From NCBI GenBank assembly GCA_046047755.1, contig JBJOHK010000154.1:1-22290 (forward strand): a stretch of 22,290 nucleotides of DNA. The letters run 5' to 3'. The notes under the pieces were generated by a model. It was not told the origin of the DNA. It made no database searches and was given only the letters and a program-made list of their open reading frames with translations. The stretch is from JALRLA01 sp046047755. GTDB lineage: Bacteria > Bacteroidota > Bacteroidia > NS11-12g > UBA955. Made by a program: the position numbers and the translations under genes. Positions 15,833 through 22,290 of this stretch are shown here, piece by piece; the first letter of the stretch is position 1; every line of letters starts with the position of its first letter.

Positions 15833-17125
15833 ATGTTAAAATCTGTTCAAGAATGGGCCCTACGACGGGGTTGGGATTTGTCCCGACAACCGACTTTATT
15901 GGCCATCTCCGGCGGATTGGATTCCATAGCCATGGCTGCTGTATTTCGGGCCTTGAACTGGCCCTGCGAATGGGCTCATGTAAATTTTGGGTTGCGGGGG
16001 GCTGAAAGCGATGGCGATGAGACTTTTGTGCGGGAGTTGGCGAACCAATGGGGCGTCAAATTGCAGGTTCGCCGATGCGAAACCAAGGTTTTTGCTCAGC
16101 AGAATGGCTTATCCACTCAAGAGGCCGCGCGTCACTTACGCTATGCTTTTTTTCAAGAATTGCTGGAACAAAAACCGGGGCTGCTCTTGGCCACGGCCCA
16201 TCACGCTGACGATAACTTTGAGCATTTTTTTCTGTACTTGATGCGAGGCTCAACGGCCACGGCTTTTCGAGGCCTGCCATTTGAAAATGGGTCGGTGATT
16301 CGACCATTATGGCCAGTCACTAGAGCCGAAATTCAAGAATTTGCCCTTGAGCAGGACTTGGATTGGAGGGAGGACTCTTCGAATGCGTCTGACCATTATT
16401 CACGAAACCGCATCCGGCACATCTTAAAGGAGTTTGAAACGGTTAACCCTGATTCTTGGAAAAACGTGCGAAAGGAATTTTCCCAGTTAGCCGAACAAGC
16501 TCAACAGGCCGAGGCTAATCACCAAAGAGATTGGGAACAGCGTTGGGGCGAAGACTGGCGTGAGCGCGCACAGGGGCCGGGTCTATTTATGGTTGAGCTT
16601 CCTGACGCTCGTAGTCTGGAGCGACTGGGTTTTAATAAAGCTCAGGTGGGTGAGATGGGTCGCGCGGAGCGAAGCGGAGCGCGCTGGATGGGGCGAGGAA
16701 TTTGGAACCTCGAACGCACCCAGAGTGGCTGGTTGCTGGCTGGCCCAGACTTGGAATCCTTGCCTACTGTTAGCCTTGAAGTGGGTTCTTCTATAGAATG
16801 GGGTTCGTACCGTTTTTCGCTGAATCAAGAGCCTTATTCGGGTCAAGAGAATGCCTGGTGTTTCTCGGGTCAGCAGCCTTTGTTCATTCGGGCTTGGGAA
16901 CAGGGAGACCGAATGACGGCTTGGGGTCTTAGTGGTCAGAAAAAAGTGTCTGATTGGTTGGGTGAATCGGGAGTGCCGAGGCGACTTCGCAGTCAGGTAC
17001 CCGTTCTTTGCGATGAGCGCGGCATCGTGGGTTTGGTCGACATTCGCCGATCTTCCCTCAGACCGGCTCAAGTGGGCGAATCCTGCCTGGTGTTGCGATG
17101 GCATCGATTGACTACCTTTGTTTGA
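15833..17125 (+). CDS. tilS: tRNA(Ile)-lysidine synthetase
   Basis: 430 residues, full length. TilS attaches lysine to cytidine 34 of the CAU anticodon of a tRNA-Ile so that it reads AUA; it is essential in most bacteria. The PP-loop ATP pyrophosphatase signature is LLAISGGLDS (SGGLDS at 26-31), followed by WAHVNFGLRGAESDGDE and ATAHHADDNFEHF. The tRNA-facing motif SRNRIRHILKEFE is present. The C-terminal TilS domain is intact (GDRMTAWGLSGQKKVSDWLGESGVPRRLR, VLCDERGIVGLVDIR). The ATG at 15833 places MLKSVQEWALRRG at the N-terminus; a longer upstream frame contains the promoter element and is rejected. The last codons (TTFV) also encode the next gene's -7 element. Confidence 0.96.
   Translation: MLKSVQEWALRRGWDLSRQPTLLAISGGLDSIAMAAVFRALNWPCEWAHVNFGLRGAESDGDETFVRELANQWGVKLQVRRCETKVFAQQNGLSTQEAARHLRYAFFQELLEQKPGLLLATAHHADDNFEHFFLYLMRGSTATAFRGLPFENGSVIRPLWPVTRAEIQEFALEQDLDWREDSSNASDHYSRNRIRHILKEFETVNPDSWKNVRKEFSQLAEQAQQAEANHQRDWEQRWGEDWRERAQGPGLFMVELPDARSLERLGFNKAQVGEMGRAERSGARWMGRGIWNLERTQSGWLLAGPDLESLPTVSLEVGSSIEWGSYRFSLNQEPYSGQENAWCFSGQQPLFIRAWEQGDRMTAWGLSGQKKVSDWLGESGVPRRLRSQVPVLCDERGIVGLVDIRRSSLRPAQVGESCLVLRWHRLTTFV
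17093..17120 (+). promoter_or_regulatory. Promoter of the sugar nucleotidyltransferase gene
   Basis: TACCTTTG at 17113-17120 matches the Bacteroidota -7 consensus exactly. TTG at 17093-17095 lies 17 bases upstream. The element ends 7 bases before the ATG at 17128. The whole promoter lies within the tilS coding sequence. Confidence 0.55.
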
Positions 17126-17127
17126 AC

Positions 17128-18129
17128 ATGAAGGCCATCATCCCATTGGCGGGTATGGGAAGCCGCCTCAGGCCCCATTCCCAGACCCAGCCGAAATCCC
17201 TGATCCCGGTTGCCGGAAAACCCATTTTGGGGCATATCATGGACTCCTTGGCGAGTGCCGGAGTCAAAGAGTATGTGTTCATTGTGGGCTATTTGGGCGA
17301 TCGCATCGAAAGCTACATTTCGGCTCAATACCCCATGGTCAAAAGCCAATATGTCATCCAAACTACTTCCAAGGGGAATGGTCATGCCATTTGGTTGGCC
17401 CGGGAACATTTTGCTCCCGATGAGCCTGCCTTGATTGTGTTGGGTGATACCATTTTTGAAGCCGATTTGGCCGAGGTAATCGCGAAAGGGGAAAATGCCT
17501 TGGGTGTGAAAAAAGTAGAAGATCCCCGCTTGTTTGGAGTGGCCGAATTGCACGAGGCTGGCCACATCAAGCGCGTGGTAGAAAAGCCCCAAATACCGCA
17601 TTCAAATTTGGCATTGGTAGGTCTGTACTACATAAAAAACTCAAGCTCCTTGTTTGAGTGTTTGAACCACAACATTGAAAATGATGTGCGTACCCAGAAC
17701 GAATTTCATTTGACCGATGGCATTCAGTGCATGTTGGCCAAGGGTATGAATTTTGAGCCCTTCACCGTGAAAACCTGGTTTGACTGCGGTAAAAAGGACA
17801 TCATCTTGCAAACCAACCGCACCTTGCTCAAGCAGCGCGAAGCCGAGAAAATGGATGCTTGGAAGGCCAAGGGGAACATCATCGTACCTCCGGTCTATAT
17901 TCATTCTACGGCGCAGATCGAGAATAGCATCATTGGCCCTGACGTAAGCGTGGGCGAGCATGCGAAGATTTCCCGCAGCATCGTGAGAAATAGCATCATT
18001 GGCCAACAGGCCGAACTTCAGCATGCCATCTTGGAAAACTCATTGGTGGGGGCTGATGCGAGTTTGATTGGCCCTGTTCAAAGTTTGAACATTGGCGATA
18101 GTGCTGAAATCAACTTGAGAGACAGTTAA
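17128..18129 (+). CDS. Sugar-1-phosphate nucleotidyltransferase with beta-helix tail
   Basis: 333 residues. The N-terminal NTP-transferase domain opens MKAIIPLAGMGSRLRPHSQ with the nucleotide-binding motif GMGSRLRP, then QPKSLIPVAGKP containing the conserved lysine, and VLGDTIF carrying the metal-binding aspartate. The substrate-side VVEKPQIP and DCGKKD motifs follow. The last 75 residues are hexapeptide repeats forming a left-handed beta-helix (IHSTAQIENSIIGPDVSVG, AKISRSIVRNSIIG, AILENSLVGADASLIG). The family covers glucose-1-phosphate thymidylyltransferases and mannose-1-phosphate guanylyltransferases. I cannot fix the sugar or nucleotide from sequence; there is no sign of the acetyltransferase motifs of GlmU. 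The ATG at 17128 begins exactly at the conserved MKAIIPLAG. The stop abuts the TTG start of murF-alr, so they probably form one transcription unit. Confidence 0.9.
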   Translation: MKAIIPLAGMGSRLRPHSQTQPKSLIPVAGKPILGHIMDSLASAGVKEYVFIVGYLGDRIESYISAQYPMVKSQYVIQTTSKGNGHAIWLAREHFAPDEPALIVLGDTIFEADLAEVIAKGENALGVKKVEDPRLFGVAELHEAGHIKRVVEKPQIPHSNLALVGLYYIKNSSSLFECLNHNIENDVRTQNEFHLTDGIQCMLAKGMNFEPFTVKTWFDCGKKDIILQTNRTLLKQREAEKMDAWKAKGNIIVPPVYIHSTAQIENSIIGPDVSVGEHAKISRSIVRNSIIGQQAELQHAILENSLVGADASLIGPVQSLNIGDSAEINLRDS

Positions 18130-20217
18130 TTGAACCTCAAACTCTCCTATATCGCTTCGTTGATGGGGGCCTCGCAGCCGGCCATTGATGGTCCTGTACG
18201 GGAAATATTGTTTGATTCGCGCAAAGCCTCAGGAGCAGAAGGGGAACTCTTTTTGGCCTTGAAAACGGGCCGACGCGACGGGCATGATTTTGCTTTTTTG
18301 GCCTATCAAAGAGGGGTTCGTGCCTTTGTGGTGGAGCGCCTATTGGATTTGCCTTCTGATGCCGAGCAACTGCTCGTTTCAGACCTTTGGGCCGCGCTTC
18401 GCGCGGCCGCCCAAACCCATAGAAACAGCCGCAGCTACCCTGTAGTAGCCATCAGCGGCAGTGCCGGCAAAACCTGGGTGAAGGAATGGTTAGCCAAGCT
18501 GCTCTCGGCCGATTTTGCTGTTTACCGCAGCCCCTTGAGTTACAACTCCCAATTGGGTGTGGCCTTGTCCCTGTTAGGCCTTCCCGAAGCCCTACCCGGA
18601 ACCACCCCCTTAGCCTTGATCGAAGCCGGGGTTTCTACCGCGGGCGACATGAAGCCCCTCGCTGAAATGATTCGCCCCAATATGGTAGTCTTGACCCATT
18701 TAGGGGCCGCTCATGACGGCGGCTTTTCAAGCCGCCTAGCCAAAGCCCAGGAAAAAGCTCTACTGGTGGAAGGAGCTGATGTCGTGGTATATCCCGCTGA
18801 CCAGCCCGAGTGGGCCGAAGCCTTGGCTCCCTATCGAGCCCAACAGGCCTTGACCAAATTCATTTCTTTTGGCGAGAACCAGGGGGCTAAGTTTCGCTGG
18901 AGCGGAGAAGATAGCTTCGAATACCGAGGCCAGAGTTTTGAGGCACCTTTGCCGCGACATGATGCCGCGTCTCGCTCTTCGGCTTTGGCTTGTGTGGCAG
19001 CACTTTTTGCCTTGGAGCGATTGAGCCCTGAGCATATCAAGGCCCTATCGGCCCTGCAGCCTCCCGATGCCAAGCCCTCGCTGGAAGGCAACTTACGGGG
19101 CACCTTTGTCGAAGTTGATTTGGACGCCATGCGTTCGAATTATCGTTTGTTCCGTCACTGGGTCAAGGAGCCTGTACGCATCATGGCTATGGTCAAAGCC
19201 CTTGGCTACGGCAGTGGTACCTTCGAGACGGCCAAAGTCTTGGCCTCCGAAAACGCCGACGCCTTCGGCGTCGCCTACCCCGAAGAAGGCATTGCCCTGC
19301 GCAAAGCGGGTCTCACCCAGCCCATCTTGGTCATGAATGCAGACCCCGAGGCTTTGGAATCCTGCATTGAGCACAACCTCGAGCCCGTGGTGCACTCTTG
19401 GGAAAGTTTGGAGGCCTACGCCGCTAGGTTAAAAGGTCGAAACGGCTCTTTGCATCTGGAAATTGATACGGGCATGCACCGCTTGGGCTTTGACTCCCAA
19501 AGCGATTGGTCGCGATTGGCCCAGTATTGCCAAGGCGCAGGCCTGCACATACAGTCGGTTTTCTCCCATCTGGTGGTAAGCGAAGACCCCAATAGGGATG
19601 CCATTACCCACCAACAGGCCGCTGATTTTATAGCCGTTTGCCAGGCTTTGGAAACGCATTTGGGCTACCGGCCCCTTCGACATTTGGCCAATACTGGGGG
19701 CATCTTGCGCTTCCCCCAATACCATTTTGACATGGTTCGCTTAGGTCTTGGCCTTTATGGCCTGGACCCGTCGGGAGCCGATTCTCTCAAGAGCGATGCT
19801 TCGGCCTCCAAATTGAACCAGCTCTCAACGGTGACCCGATGGGTGACTCGAATTTCAGCCATTCGCAGCGTTCCTGCGGGTGAAGGCATTGGTTACGGTA
19901 GCCATAGCGCCAGCCTTGAAGAGCGGCAAATAGCCACCTTGGCTGTTGGATACGCCGACGGTTTGAGCCGTCACTTATCGCAAGGCAAGGGTTCGGTTTG
20001 GATCAAAGGCCAATTGGCCCCCATAGTGGGCAACATTTGCATGGATTTGACCATGGTAGATATCAGCCACTTGGAGGCTAAGGTCGGTGACGAAGTCGAG
20101 CTGTTTGGCCCCCATTTGTCCATCAACCGTCAAGCCCAACAAGCCGGAACCATCAGCTACGAATTGCTGACCTCTATCTCCCAGCGTGTGGCCCGGGTTT
20201 ATGTGGGGGAGTTATAA
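18130..20217 (+). CDS. MurF-alanine racemase fusion, MurF half truncated
   Basis: 695 residues. Bacteroidota often carry a fusion of UDP-MurNAc-tripeptide:D-Ala-D-Ala ligase and alanine racemase; from memory these are around 815-830 residues. The MurF half has the N-terminal domain (DGPVREILFDSRKA, LFLALKTGRRDGHDF) and the ATPase domain (ISGSAGKTWVKEW with K114, SYNSQLGVALS, EAGVSTAGDMKPLAEMIRP, LTHLGAAHDGGF). It ends near ALQPPDAK at about 315. The MurF C-terminal domain of about 130 residues is missing. The racemase half begins at TFVEVDLDAM (325-334) and is complete: PLP lysine K356 in MVKALGYGSG, NTGGILRF, catalytic Tyr589 in GIGYGSH, VGYADGLSRH and GNICMDLTMVD. Racemase function is well supported; ligase function is doubtful. 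The start is a TTG immediately after the upstream TAA; the first internal ATG would remove residues 1-11. Confidence 0.9.
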   Translation: MNLKLSYIASLMGASQPAIDGPVREILFDSRKASGAEGELFLALKTGRRDGHDFAFLAYQRGVRAFVVERLLDLPSDAEQLLVSDLWAALRAAAQTHRNSRSYPVVAISGSAGKTWVKEWLAKLLSADFAVYRSPLSYNSQLGVALSLLGLPEALPGTTPLALIEAGVSTAGDMKPLAEMIRPNMVVLTHLGAAHDGGFSSRLAKAQEKALLVEGADVVVYPADQPEWAEALAPYRAQQALTKFISFGENQGAKFRWSGEDSFEYRGQSFEAPLPRHDAASRSSALACVAALFALERLSPEHIKALSALQPPDAKPSLEGNLRGTFVEVDLDAMRSNYRLFRHWVKEPVRIMAMVKALGYGSGTFETAKVLASENADAFGVAYPEEGIALRKAGLTQPILVMNADPEALESCIEHNLEPVVHSWESLEAYAARLKGRNGSLHLEIDTGMHRLGFDSQSDWSRLAQYCQGAGLHIQSVFSHLVVSEDPNRDAITHQQAADFIAVCQALETHLGYRPLRHLANTGGILRFPQYHFDMVRLGLGLYGLDPSGADSLKSDASASKLNQLSTVTRWVTRISAIRSVPAGEGIGYGSHSASLEERQIATLAVGYADGLSRHLSQGKGSVWIKGQLAPIVGNICMDLTMVDISHLEAKVGDEVELFGPHLSINRQAQQAGTISYELLTSISQRVARVYVGEL

Positions 20218-20226
20218 TGACCCTAC

Positions 20227-21024
20227 CTAAGACCCTAAAGCCGTAAAGGCATTTTTCAAATGGCTATACTCGGTCAAATCGACCTTTAATGATCCTACTT
20301 GTATGTCGGTTTGAATGCGAACCGGAATGCGGTTGGCGTCGTCACTTACCCAGACGGTCATGCCGTTCTTGTTTTTGAACACGCGGTCAACCACCAATTC
20401 GGGTTTGAGTTTCAAGCAACGCACCGGCCCCAAGTCGGTTTGAATGGTCTCTTTTCCCGCATAGGCCACACTCAAGTTGTAGACTTGGTTATCCAAATAC
20501 ACATCAACCGCTTTGCTGGCCCCGATGCTCAAGGCGCTCCAGTTGACCGTTCTGAGGAAGTAAATCGCCGATGCGATGTCGCGGGTTTCGGGGGTGATGC
20601 TCAATTGGCCCTTGCGGTTGCGCAGATATCCGGCAGCATGATTGAAAACGGCCAAATCTTGGTCGTAATAGGTGTTTTCCCGAACCGTCTTGGCGTAGCG
20701 CAGGGGCTTGACGGTAGCGGGGTTTACCCAGGCTTCAAATTTGTCGCGCACCTTATAAGCCCATTCAAAACTCTTCAAGGTTTCGCCTTCGACTCTGATG
20801 TGCATGGCTGCTTGGCTGCCAATATTGGCATAGGCTTCATCGGTATTCATGGTCACCACACCGGCATTGATCAAGCCGTAATGTATGCGGTAGCGAAGCT
20901 GCTCGGCATGCCCAAATGAACCCGGTGTCGCTTGGCCGTTAGCGCGGTTGTCGGGGCGTTGATTGGCCAATAGGGCTAGGGCCAATAAGGGGGCGATGAG
21001 GTAGGCGGCTTTTTTCATAGGCAT
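20227..21024 (-). CDS. DUF3108 domain protein, exported
   Basis: 265 residues from the ATG at 21024; ATG 21018 (MKKAAYL) is equally possible. A signal peptide (KKAAYLIAPLLALALLANQ) is followed by a DUF3108 domain running through most of the protein. Recognisable parts are LRYRIHYGLINAGVVTMNTDE, WAYKVRDKFEAWVNPATVKPLRYAKTVRENTYYD, ASAIYFLRTVNWSALSIGASKAVDVYLD, LGPVRCLKLKPELV and MTVWVSDDANRIPVRIQTDIQVGSLKVDLTEY. Family members are periplasmic or outer-membrane-associated lipocalin-like proteins of unknown role. A longer frame runs upstream to 21168 into selD but carries no plausible extension. The stop lies 9 bases from the murF-alr stop in convergent orientation. No clear TAnnTTTG element is visible upstream on this strand. 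Confidence 0.88.
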   Translation of the reverse strand: MPMKKAAYLIAPLLALALLANQRPDNRANGQATPGSFGHAEQLRYRIHYGLINAGVVTMNTDEAYANIGSQAAMHIRVEGETLKSFEWAYKVRDKFEAWVNPATVKPLRYAKTVRENTYYDQDLAVFNHAAGYLRNRKGQLSITPETRDIASAIYFLRTVNWSALSIGASKAVDVYLDNQVYNLSVAYAGKETIQTDLGPVRCLKLKPELVVDRVFKNKNGMTVWVSDDANRIPVRIQTDIQVGSLKVDLTEYSHLKNAFTALGS

Positions 21025-21029
21025 TCGCG

Positions 21030-21075
21030 GTTTTTGCAATTCTTCTCCCAGCGGATGTTTGCAGTTTTTGCAATT
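21030..21075. repeat. 12-base direct repeat GTTTTTGCAATT between DUF3108 gene and selD
   Basis: GTTTTTGCAATT occurs at 21030-21041 and again at 21064-21075, in the 91-base divergent intergenic space. The core TTTGCA also occurs at 21058-21063 and 21107-21112, giving four copies. It could be a regulator-binding array, or simple sequence bias. Confidence 0.5.
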
Positions 21076-21083
21076 AAAACAAG

Positions 21084-21114
21084 TTGCGTGCCAAAGCCTT
21101 GCGATATTTGCAAG
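21084..21114 (+). promoter_or_regulatory. Putative selD promoter with overlapping hairpin
   Basis: GATATTTG at 21103-21110 is a one-mismatch match to TAnnTTTG, with TTG at 21084-21086 (16 bases apart). The element ends 5 bases before the selD ATG. It is bracketed by the inverted repeat CTTGC / GCAAG (21098-21102 and 21110-21114). Confidence 0.35.
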
Positions 21115-21115
21115 A

Positions 21116-22135
21116 ATGGATACCCAATCGTTGATGTCGTTTTCGAAAGGTAGTGGCTGCGGATGCAAAATTCACCCTGCCGTTTTGAGCGAAATGCTTA
21201 CTGAGTGCCGCCTTTCGGCCGAAGGGTTTGAGTATTTGGTGGTGGGCAATGACGCTTCAGACGATTGCTCGGTTTACGACTTGGGGTCTGAGTACTTGTT
21301 GCAAACCGTCGACTTTTTCACCCCCTTGGTGAACGACCCCTATGTATTTGGACAGGCGGCCGCGGCCAATGCTTTGAGCGATATCTACGCGATGGGAGGC
21401 CAACCGATTATGGCCAATGCTCTCTTTTCCTGGCCCTTGGATGCCTTGCCCCTTGAAATGGGAAAACAGGTCTTGAAGGGTGGTCAGGACATTTGTGCTC
21501 AACAAGGGGTGGCCTTGGCCGGTGGTCACAGCATCGATGGCAAGGAACCACTGTACGGATTATCCGTCACCGGGCGCTGCCCCAAATCAAATTTGAAAAC
21601 CAACGCCGGCGCGCGCGCCGGCGACATCCTGCTGCTAAGCAAACCCTTGGGCGTTGGTATGCTCAGTGCCGCCCACAAGCGCGGGCAGGCTAGTGCAGAA
21701 CAAAATCAAGCCCTATTCACCGCTTTGACCCGCGTCAATGATTTGGGTCTGCGCTTGGGTGGAGAATTGGGAGTTCATGCCTTGACCGATGTGACCGGTT
21801 TTGGGCTCTTGGGTCATTTGATGGAAATGCTGGAAGCAGCCGGGCTGTCGGCTGAAATTAAGGCTTCCGCCCTTCCTAGAATGCCGGAGGCTGAATCTTT
21901 GGCGGCTTCGTTTGTGCTTCCTGACAATGCCATGCGCAACTGGAATGCCTACCAGCACAAAGTCAATATGCAAAACCAAGAGGCCTTTGCCTGGATGGTT
22001 GATCCGCAGACGAATGGAGGATTGTTAACGGCCGCCGACCCGGAAACCGCTAAGCGCTTGGAACAAGAATGGGGCATGGTGGTGATTGGAGAATTGGGCG
22101 AAGGTCAGGGAGCACAAGTTTGTGCCGTTTTATAG
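21116..22135 (+). CDS. selD: Selenide, water dikinase (selenophosphate synthetase)
   Basis: 339 residues. SelD makes selenophosphate from selenide and ATP, the selenium donor for selenocysteine and for 2-selenouridine in tRNA. The N-terminal active-site loop is SGCGCK. The catalytic position is cysteine (C15), not selenocysteine, and the essential lysine is K18. Further signatures: GNDASDDCSVYDL (metal-binding aspartates), TVDFFTPLVNDPYVFGQAAAANALSDIYAMGG, the glycine-rich LAGGHSIDG and DVTGFGLLGHLMEM, and the C-terminal DPQTNGGLL. The ATG at 21116 gives a normal N-terminus (MDTQSLMSFSKGSG); an upstream ATG at 21059 adds residues encoded by the intergenic region. No selA, selB or selenouridine synthase gene lies in the window, so the end use of selenium is unknown here. 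A perfect 20-base GC palindrome occurs at 21604-21623. Confidence 0.96.
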   Translation: MDTQSLMSFSKGSGCGCKIHPAVLSEMLTECRLSAEGFEYLVVGNDASDDCSVYDLGSEYLLQTVDFFTPLVNDPYVFGQAAAANALSDIYAMGGQPIMANALFSWPLDALPLEMGKQVLKGGQDICAQQGVALAGGHSIDGKEPLYGLSVTGRCPKSNLKTNAGARAGDILLLSKPLGVGMLSAAHKRGQASAEQNQALFTALTRVNDLGLRLGGELGVHALTDVTGFGLLGHLMEMLEAAGLSAEIKASALPRMPEAESLAASFVLPDNAMRNWNAYQHKVNMQNQEAFAWMVDPQTNGGLLTAADPETAKRLEQEWGMVVIGELGEGQGAQVCAVL

Positions 22136-22141
22136 CTGAAA

Positions 22142-22290
22142 TTAACGCTTATAGATGCGCAAGGGGGCCCCAGACCCTTCGCTTGTGGTGGCGTAACCAA
22201 TGGGCGATTCACCGCCGAGATCGTAAAGCCAGGCAAAACTCTCACCTTGTACTTCTCCTTTGTAGGGCAATAGTTTTGGAGCGCGTAGAA
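22142..22290 (-). CDS. Partial CDS, C-terminal 48 residues, unidentified
   Basis: An open frame enters from the right edge on the minus strand and ends at a TAA (22142-22144). It encodes a coding-like C-terminus containing LLPYKGEVQGESFAWLYDLGGESPIGYATTSEGSG and ending APLRIYKR. The composition (Gly, Tyr and Trp in strand-like segments) suggests a beta-rich or extracytoplasmic protein. It stops 6 bases from the selD stop in convergent orientation, matching the tight packing elsewhere. Too little is visible to name a family. Confidence 0.55.
   Translation of the reverse strand, partial: LRAPKLLPYKGEVQGESFAWLYDLGGESPIGYATTSEGSGAPLRIYKR

Noticed and set aside
16651..16683. GC-rich repeat (GCGGAGC twice, separated by GAA) in tilS
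   Set aside because: It is a short imperfect repeat encoding charged residues in a variable part of tilS; nothing suggests more than local composition.
21025..21168. N-terminal extension of the DUF3108 frame containing a CxxC-like pattern (CFNCKNC)
   Set aside because: It runs into selD, is encoded by the intergenic repeats, and would bury the signal peptide. The starts at 21024 or 21018 are better.
21116..21190. Selenocysteine codon in selD
   Set aside because: The catalytic position is encoded by TGC (cysteine) and no in-frame TGA is present.
1..22290. CRISPR array, insertion sequence, phage, toxin-antitoxin or defence genes
   Set aside because: All substantial frames are explained by housekeeping or envelope genes. 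No transposase, regularly spaced repeats, terminal inverted repeats or tRNA-like folds were seen.

Overview
The window looks like ordinary chromosomal DNA from a member of the Bacteroidota, probably a Flavobacteriia-like lineage of moderate GC content. Four things point there. MurF and alanine racemase are fused. Upstream regions carry a Bacteroidota-type -7 element (TAnnTTTG) rather than Shine-Dalgarno sequences. An OstA-like protein is coupled to a DUF5686 outer-membrane protein. A rhomboid carries the short C-terminal domain common in this phylum. I see no insertion sequence, phage gene, CRISPR array, rRNA or tRNA. Coding density is very high and no gap exceeds about 100 bases.

Left part, all on the plus strand (1-10211). 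It opens with the C-terminal part of a SRAP/YedK-type protein, followed by an uncharacterised lipoprotein gene. Next come prmA and mutL, two rhomboid proteases in tandem, and an endonuclease/exonuclease/phosphatase-family membrane protein. The mutL-to-EEP genes overlap or abut (ATGA overlaps or zero spacing) and look like one operon. After a small hairpin comes metK, which ends in a good intrinsic terminator, and then glmS.

Middle part, minus strand (10212-15828). Read 5' to 3' this is an OstA/LptA-like protein, a CarboxypepD_reg/DUF5686 protein, a DUF1801 protein, a predicted outer-membrane beta-barrel protein and a tiny two-helix membrane protein. The first four genes overlap one another by 4, 26 and 37 bases, which suggests tight translational coupling and a cell-envelope theme.

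Right part (15833-22290). Divergent from the OstA gene is tilS, then a sugar-phosphate nucleotidyltransferase with a left-handed beta-helix tail, then a murF-alr fusion gene, all on plus. Converging on it is a DUF3108 protein gene. Divergent from that is selD, which converges on an unidentified partial gene at the right edge.

Themes: peptidoglycan and envelope precursors (glmS, nucleotidyltransferase, murF-alr, OstA-like/DUF5686), RNA and protein modification (tilS, prmA, metK as SAM source, selD) and DNA maintenance (SRAP, mutL). I found no convincing new defence or mobile system. The best leads are: a MurF-Alr fusion that appears to have lost exactly the MurF C-terminal domain; a MutL whose C-terminal endonuclease motifs are degenerate; -7 promoter elements only 5-9 bases from the start codon at five genes, implying leaderless mRNAs; and the overlapping OstA/DUF5686 envelope cluster.
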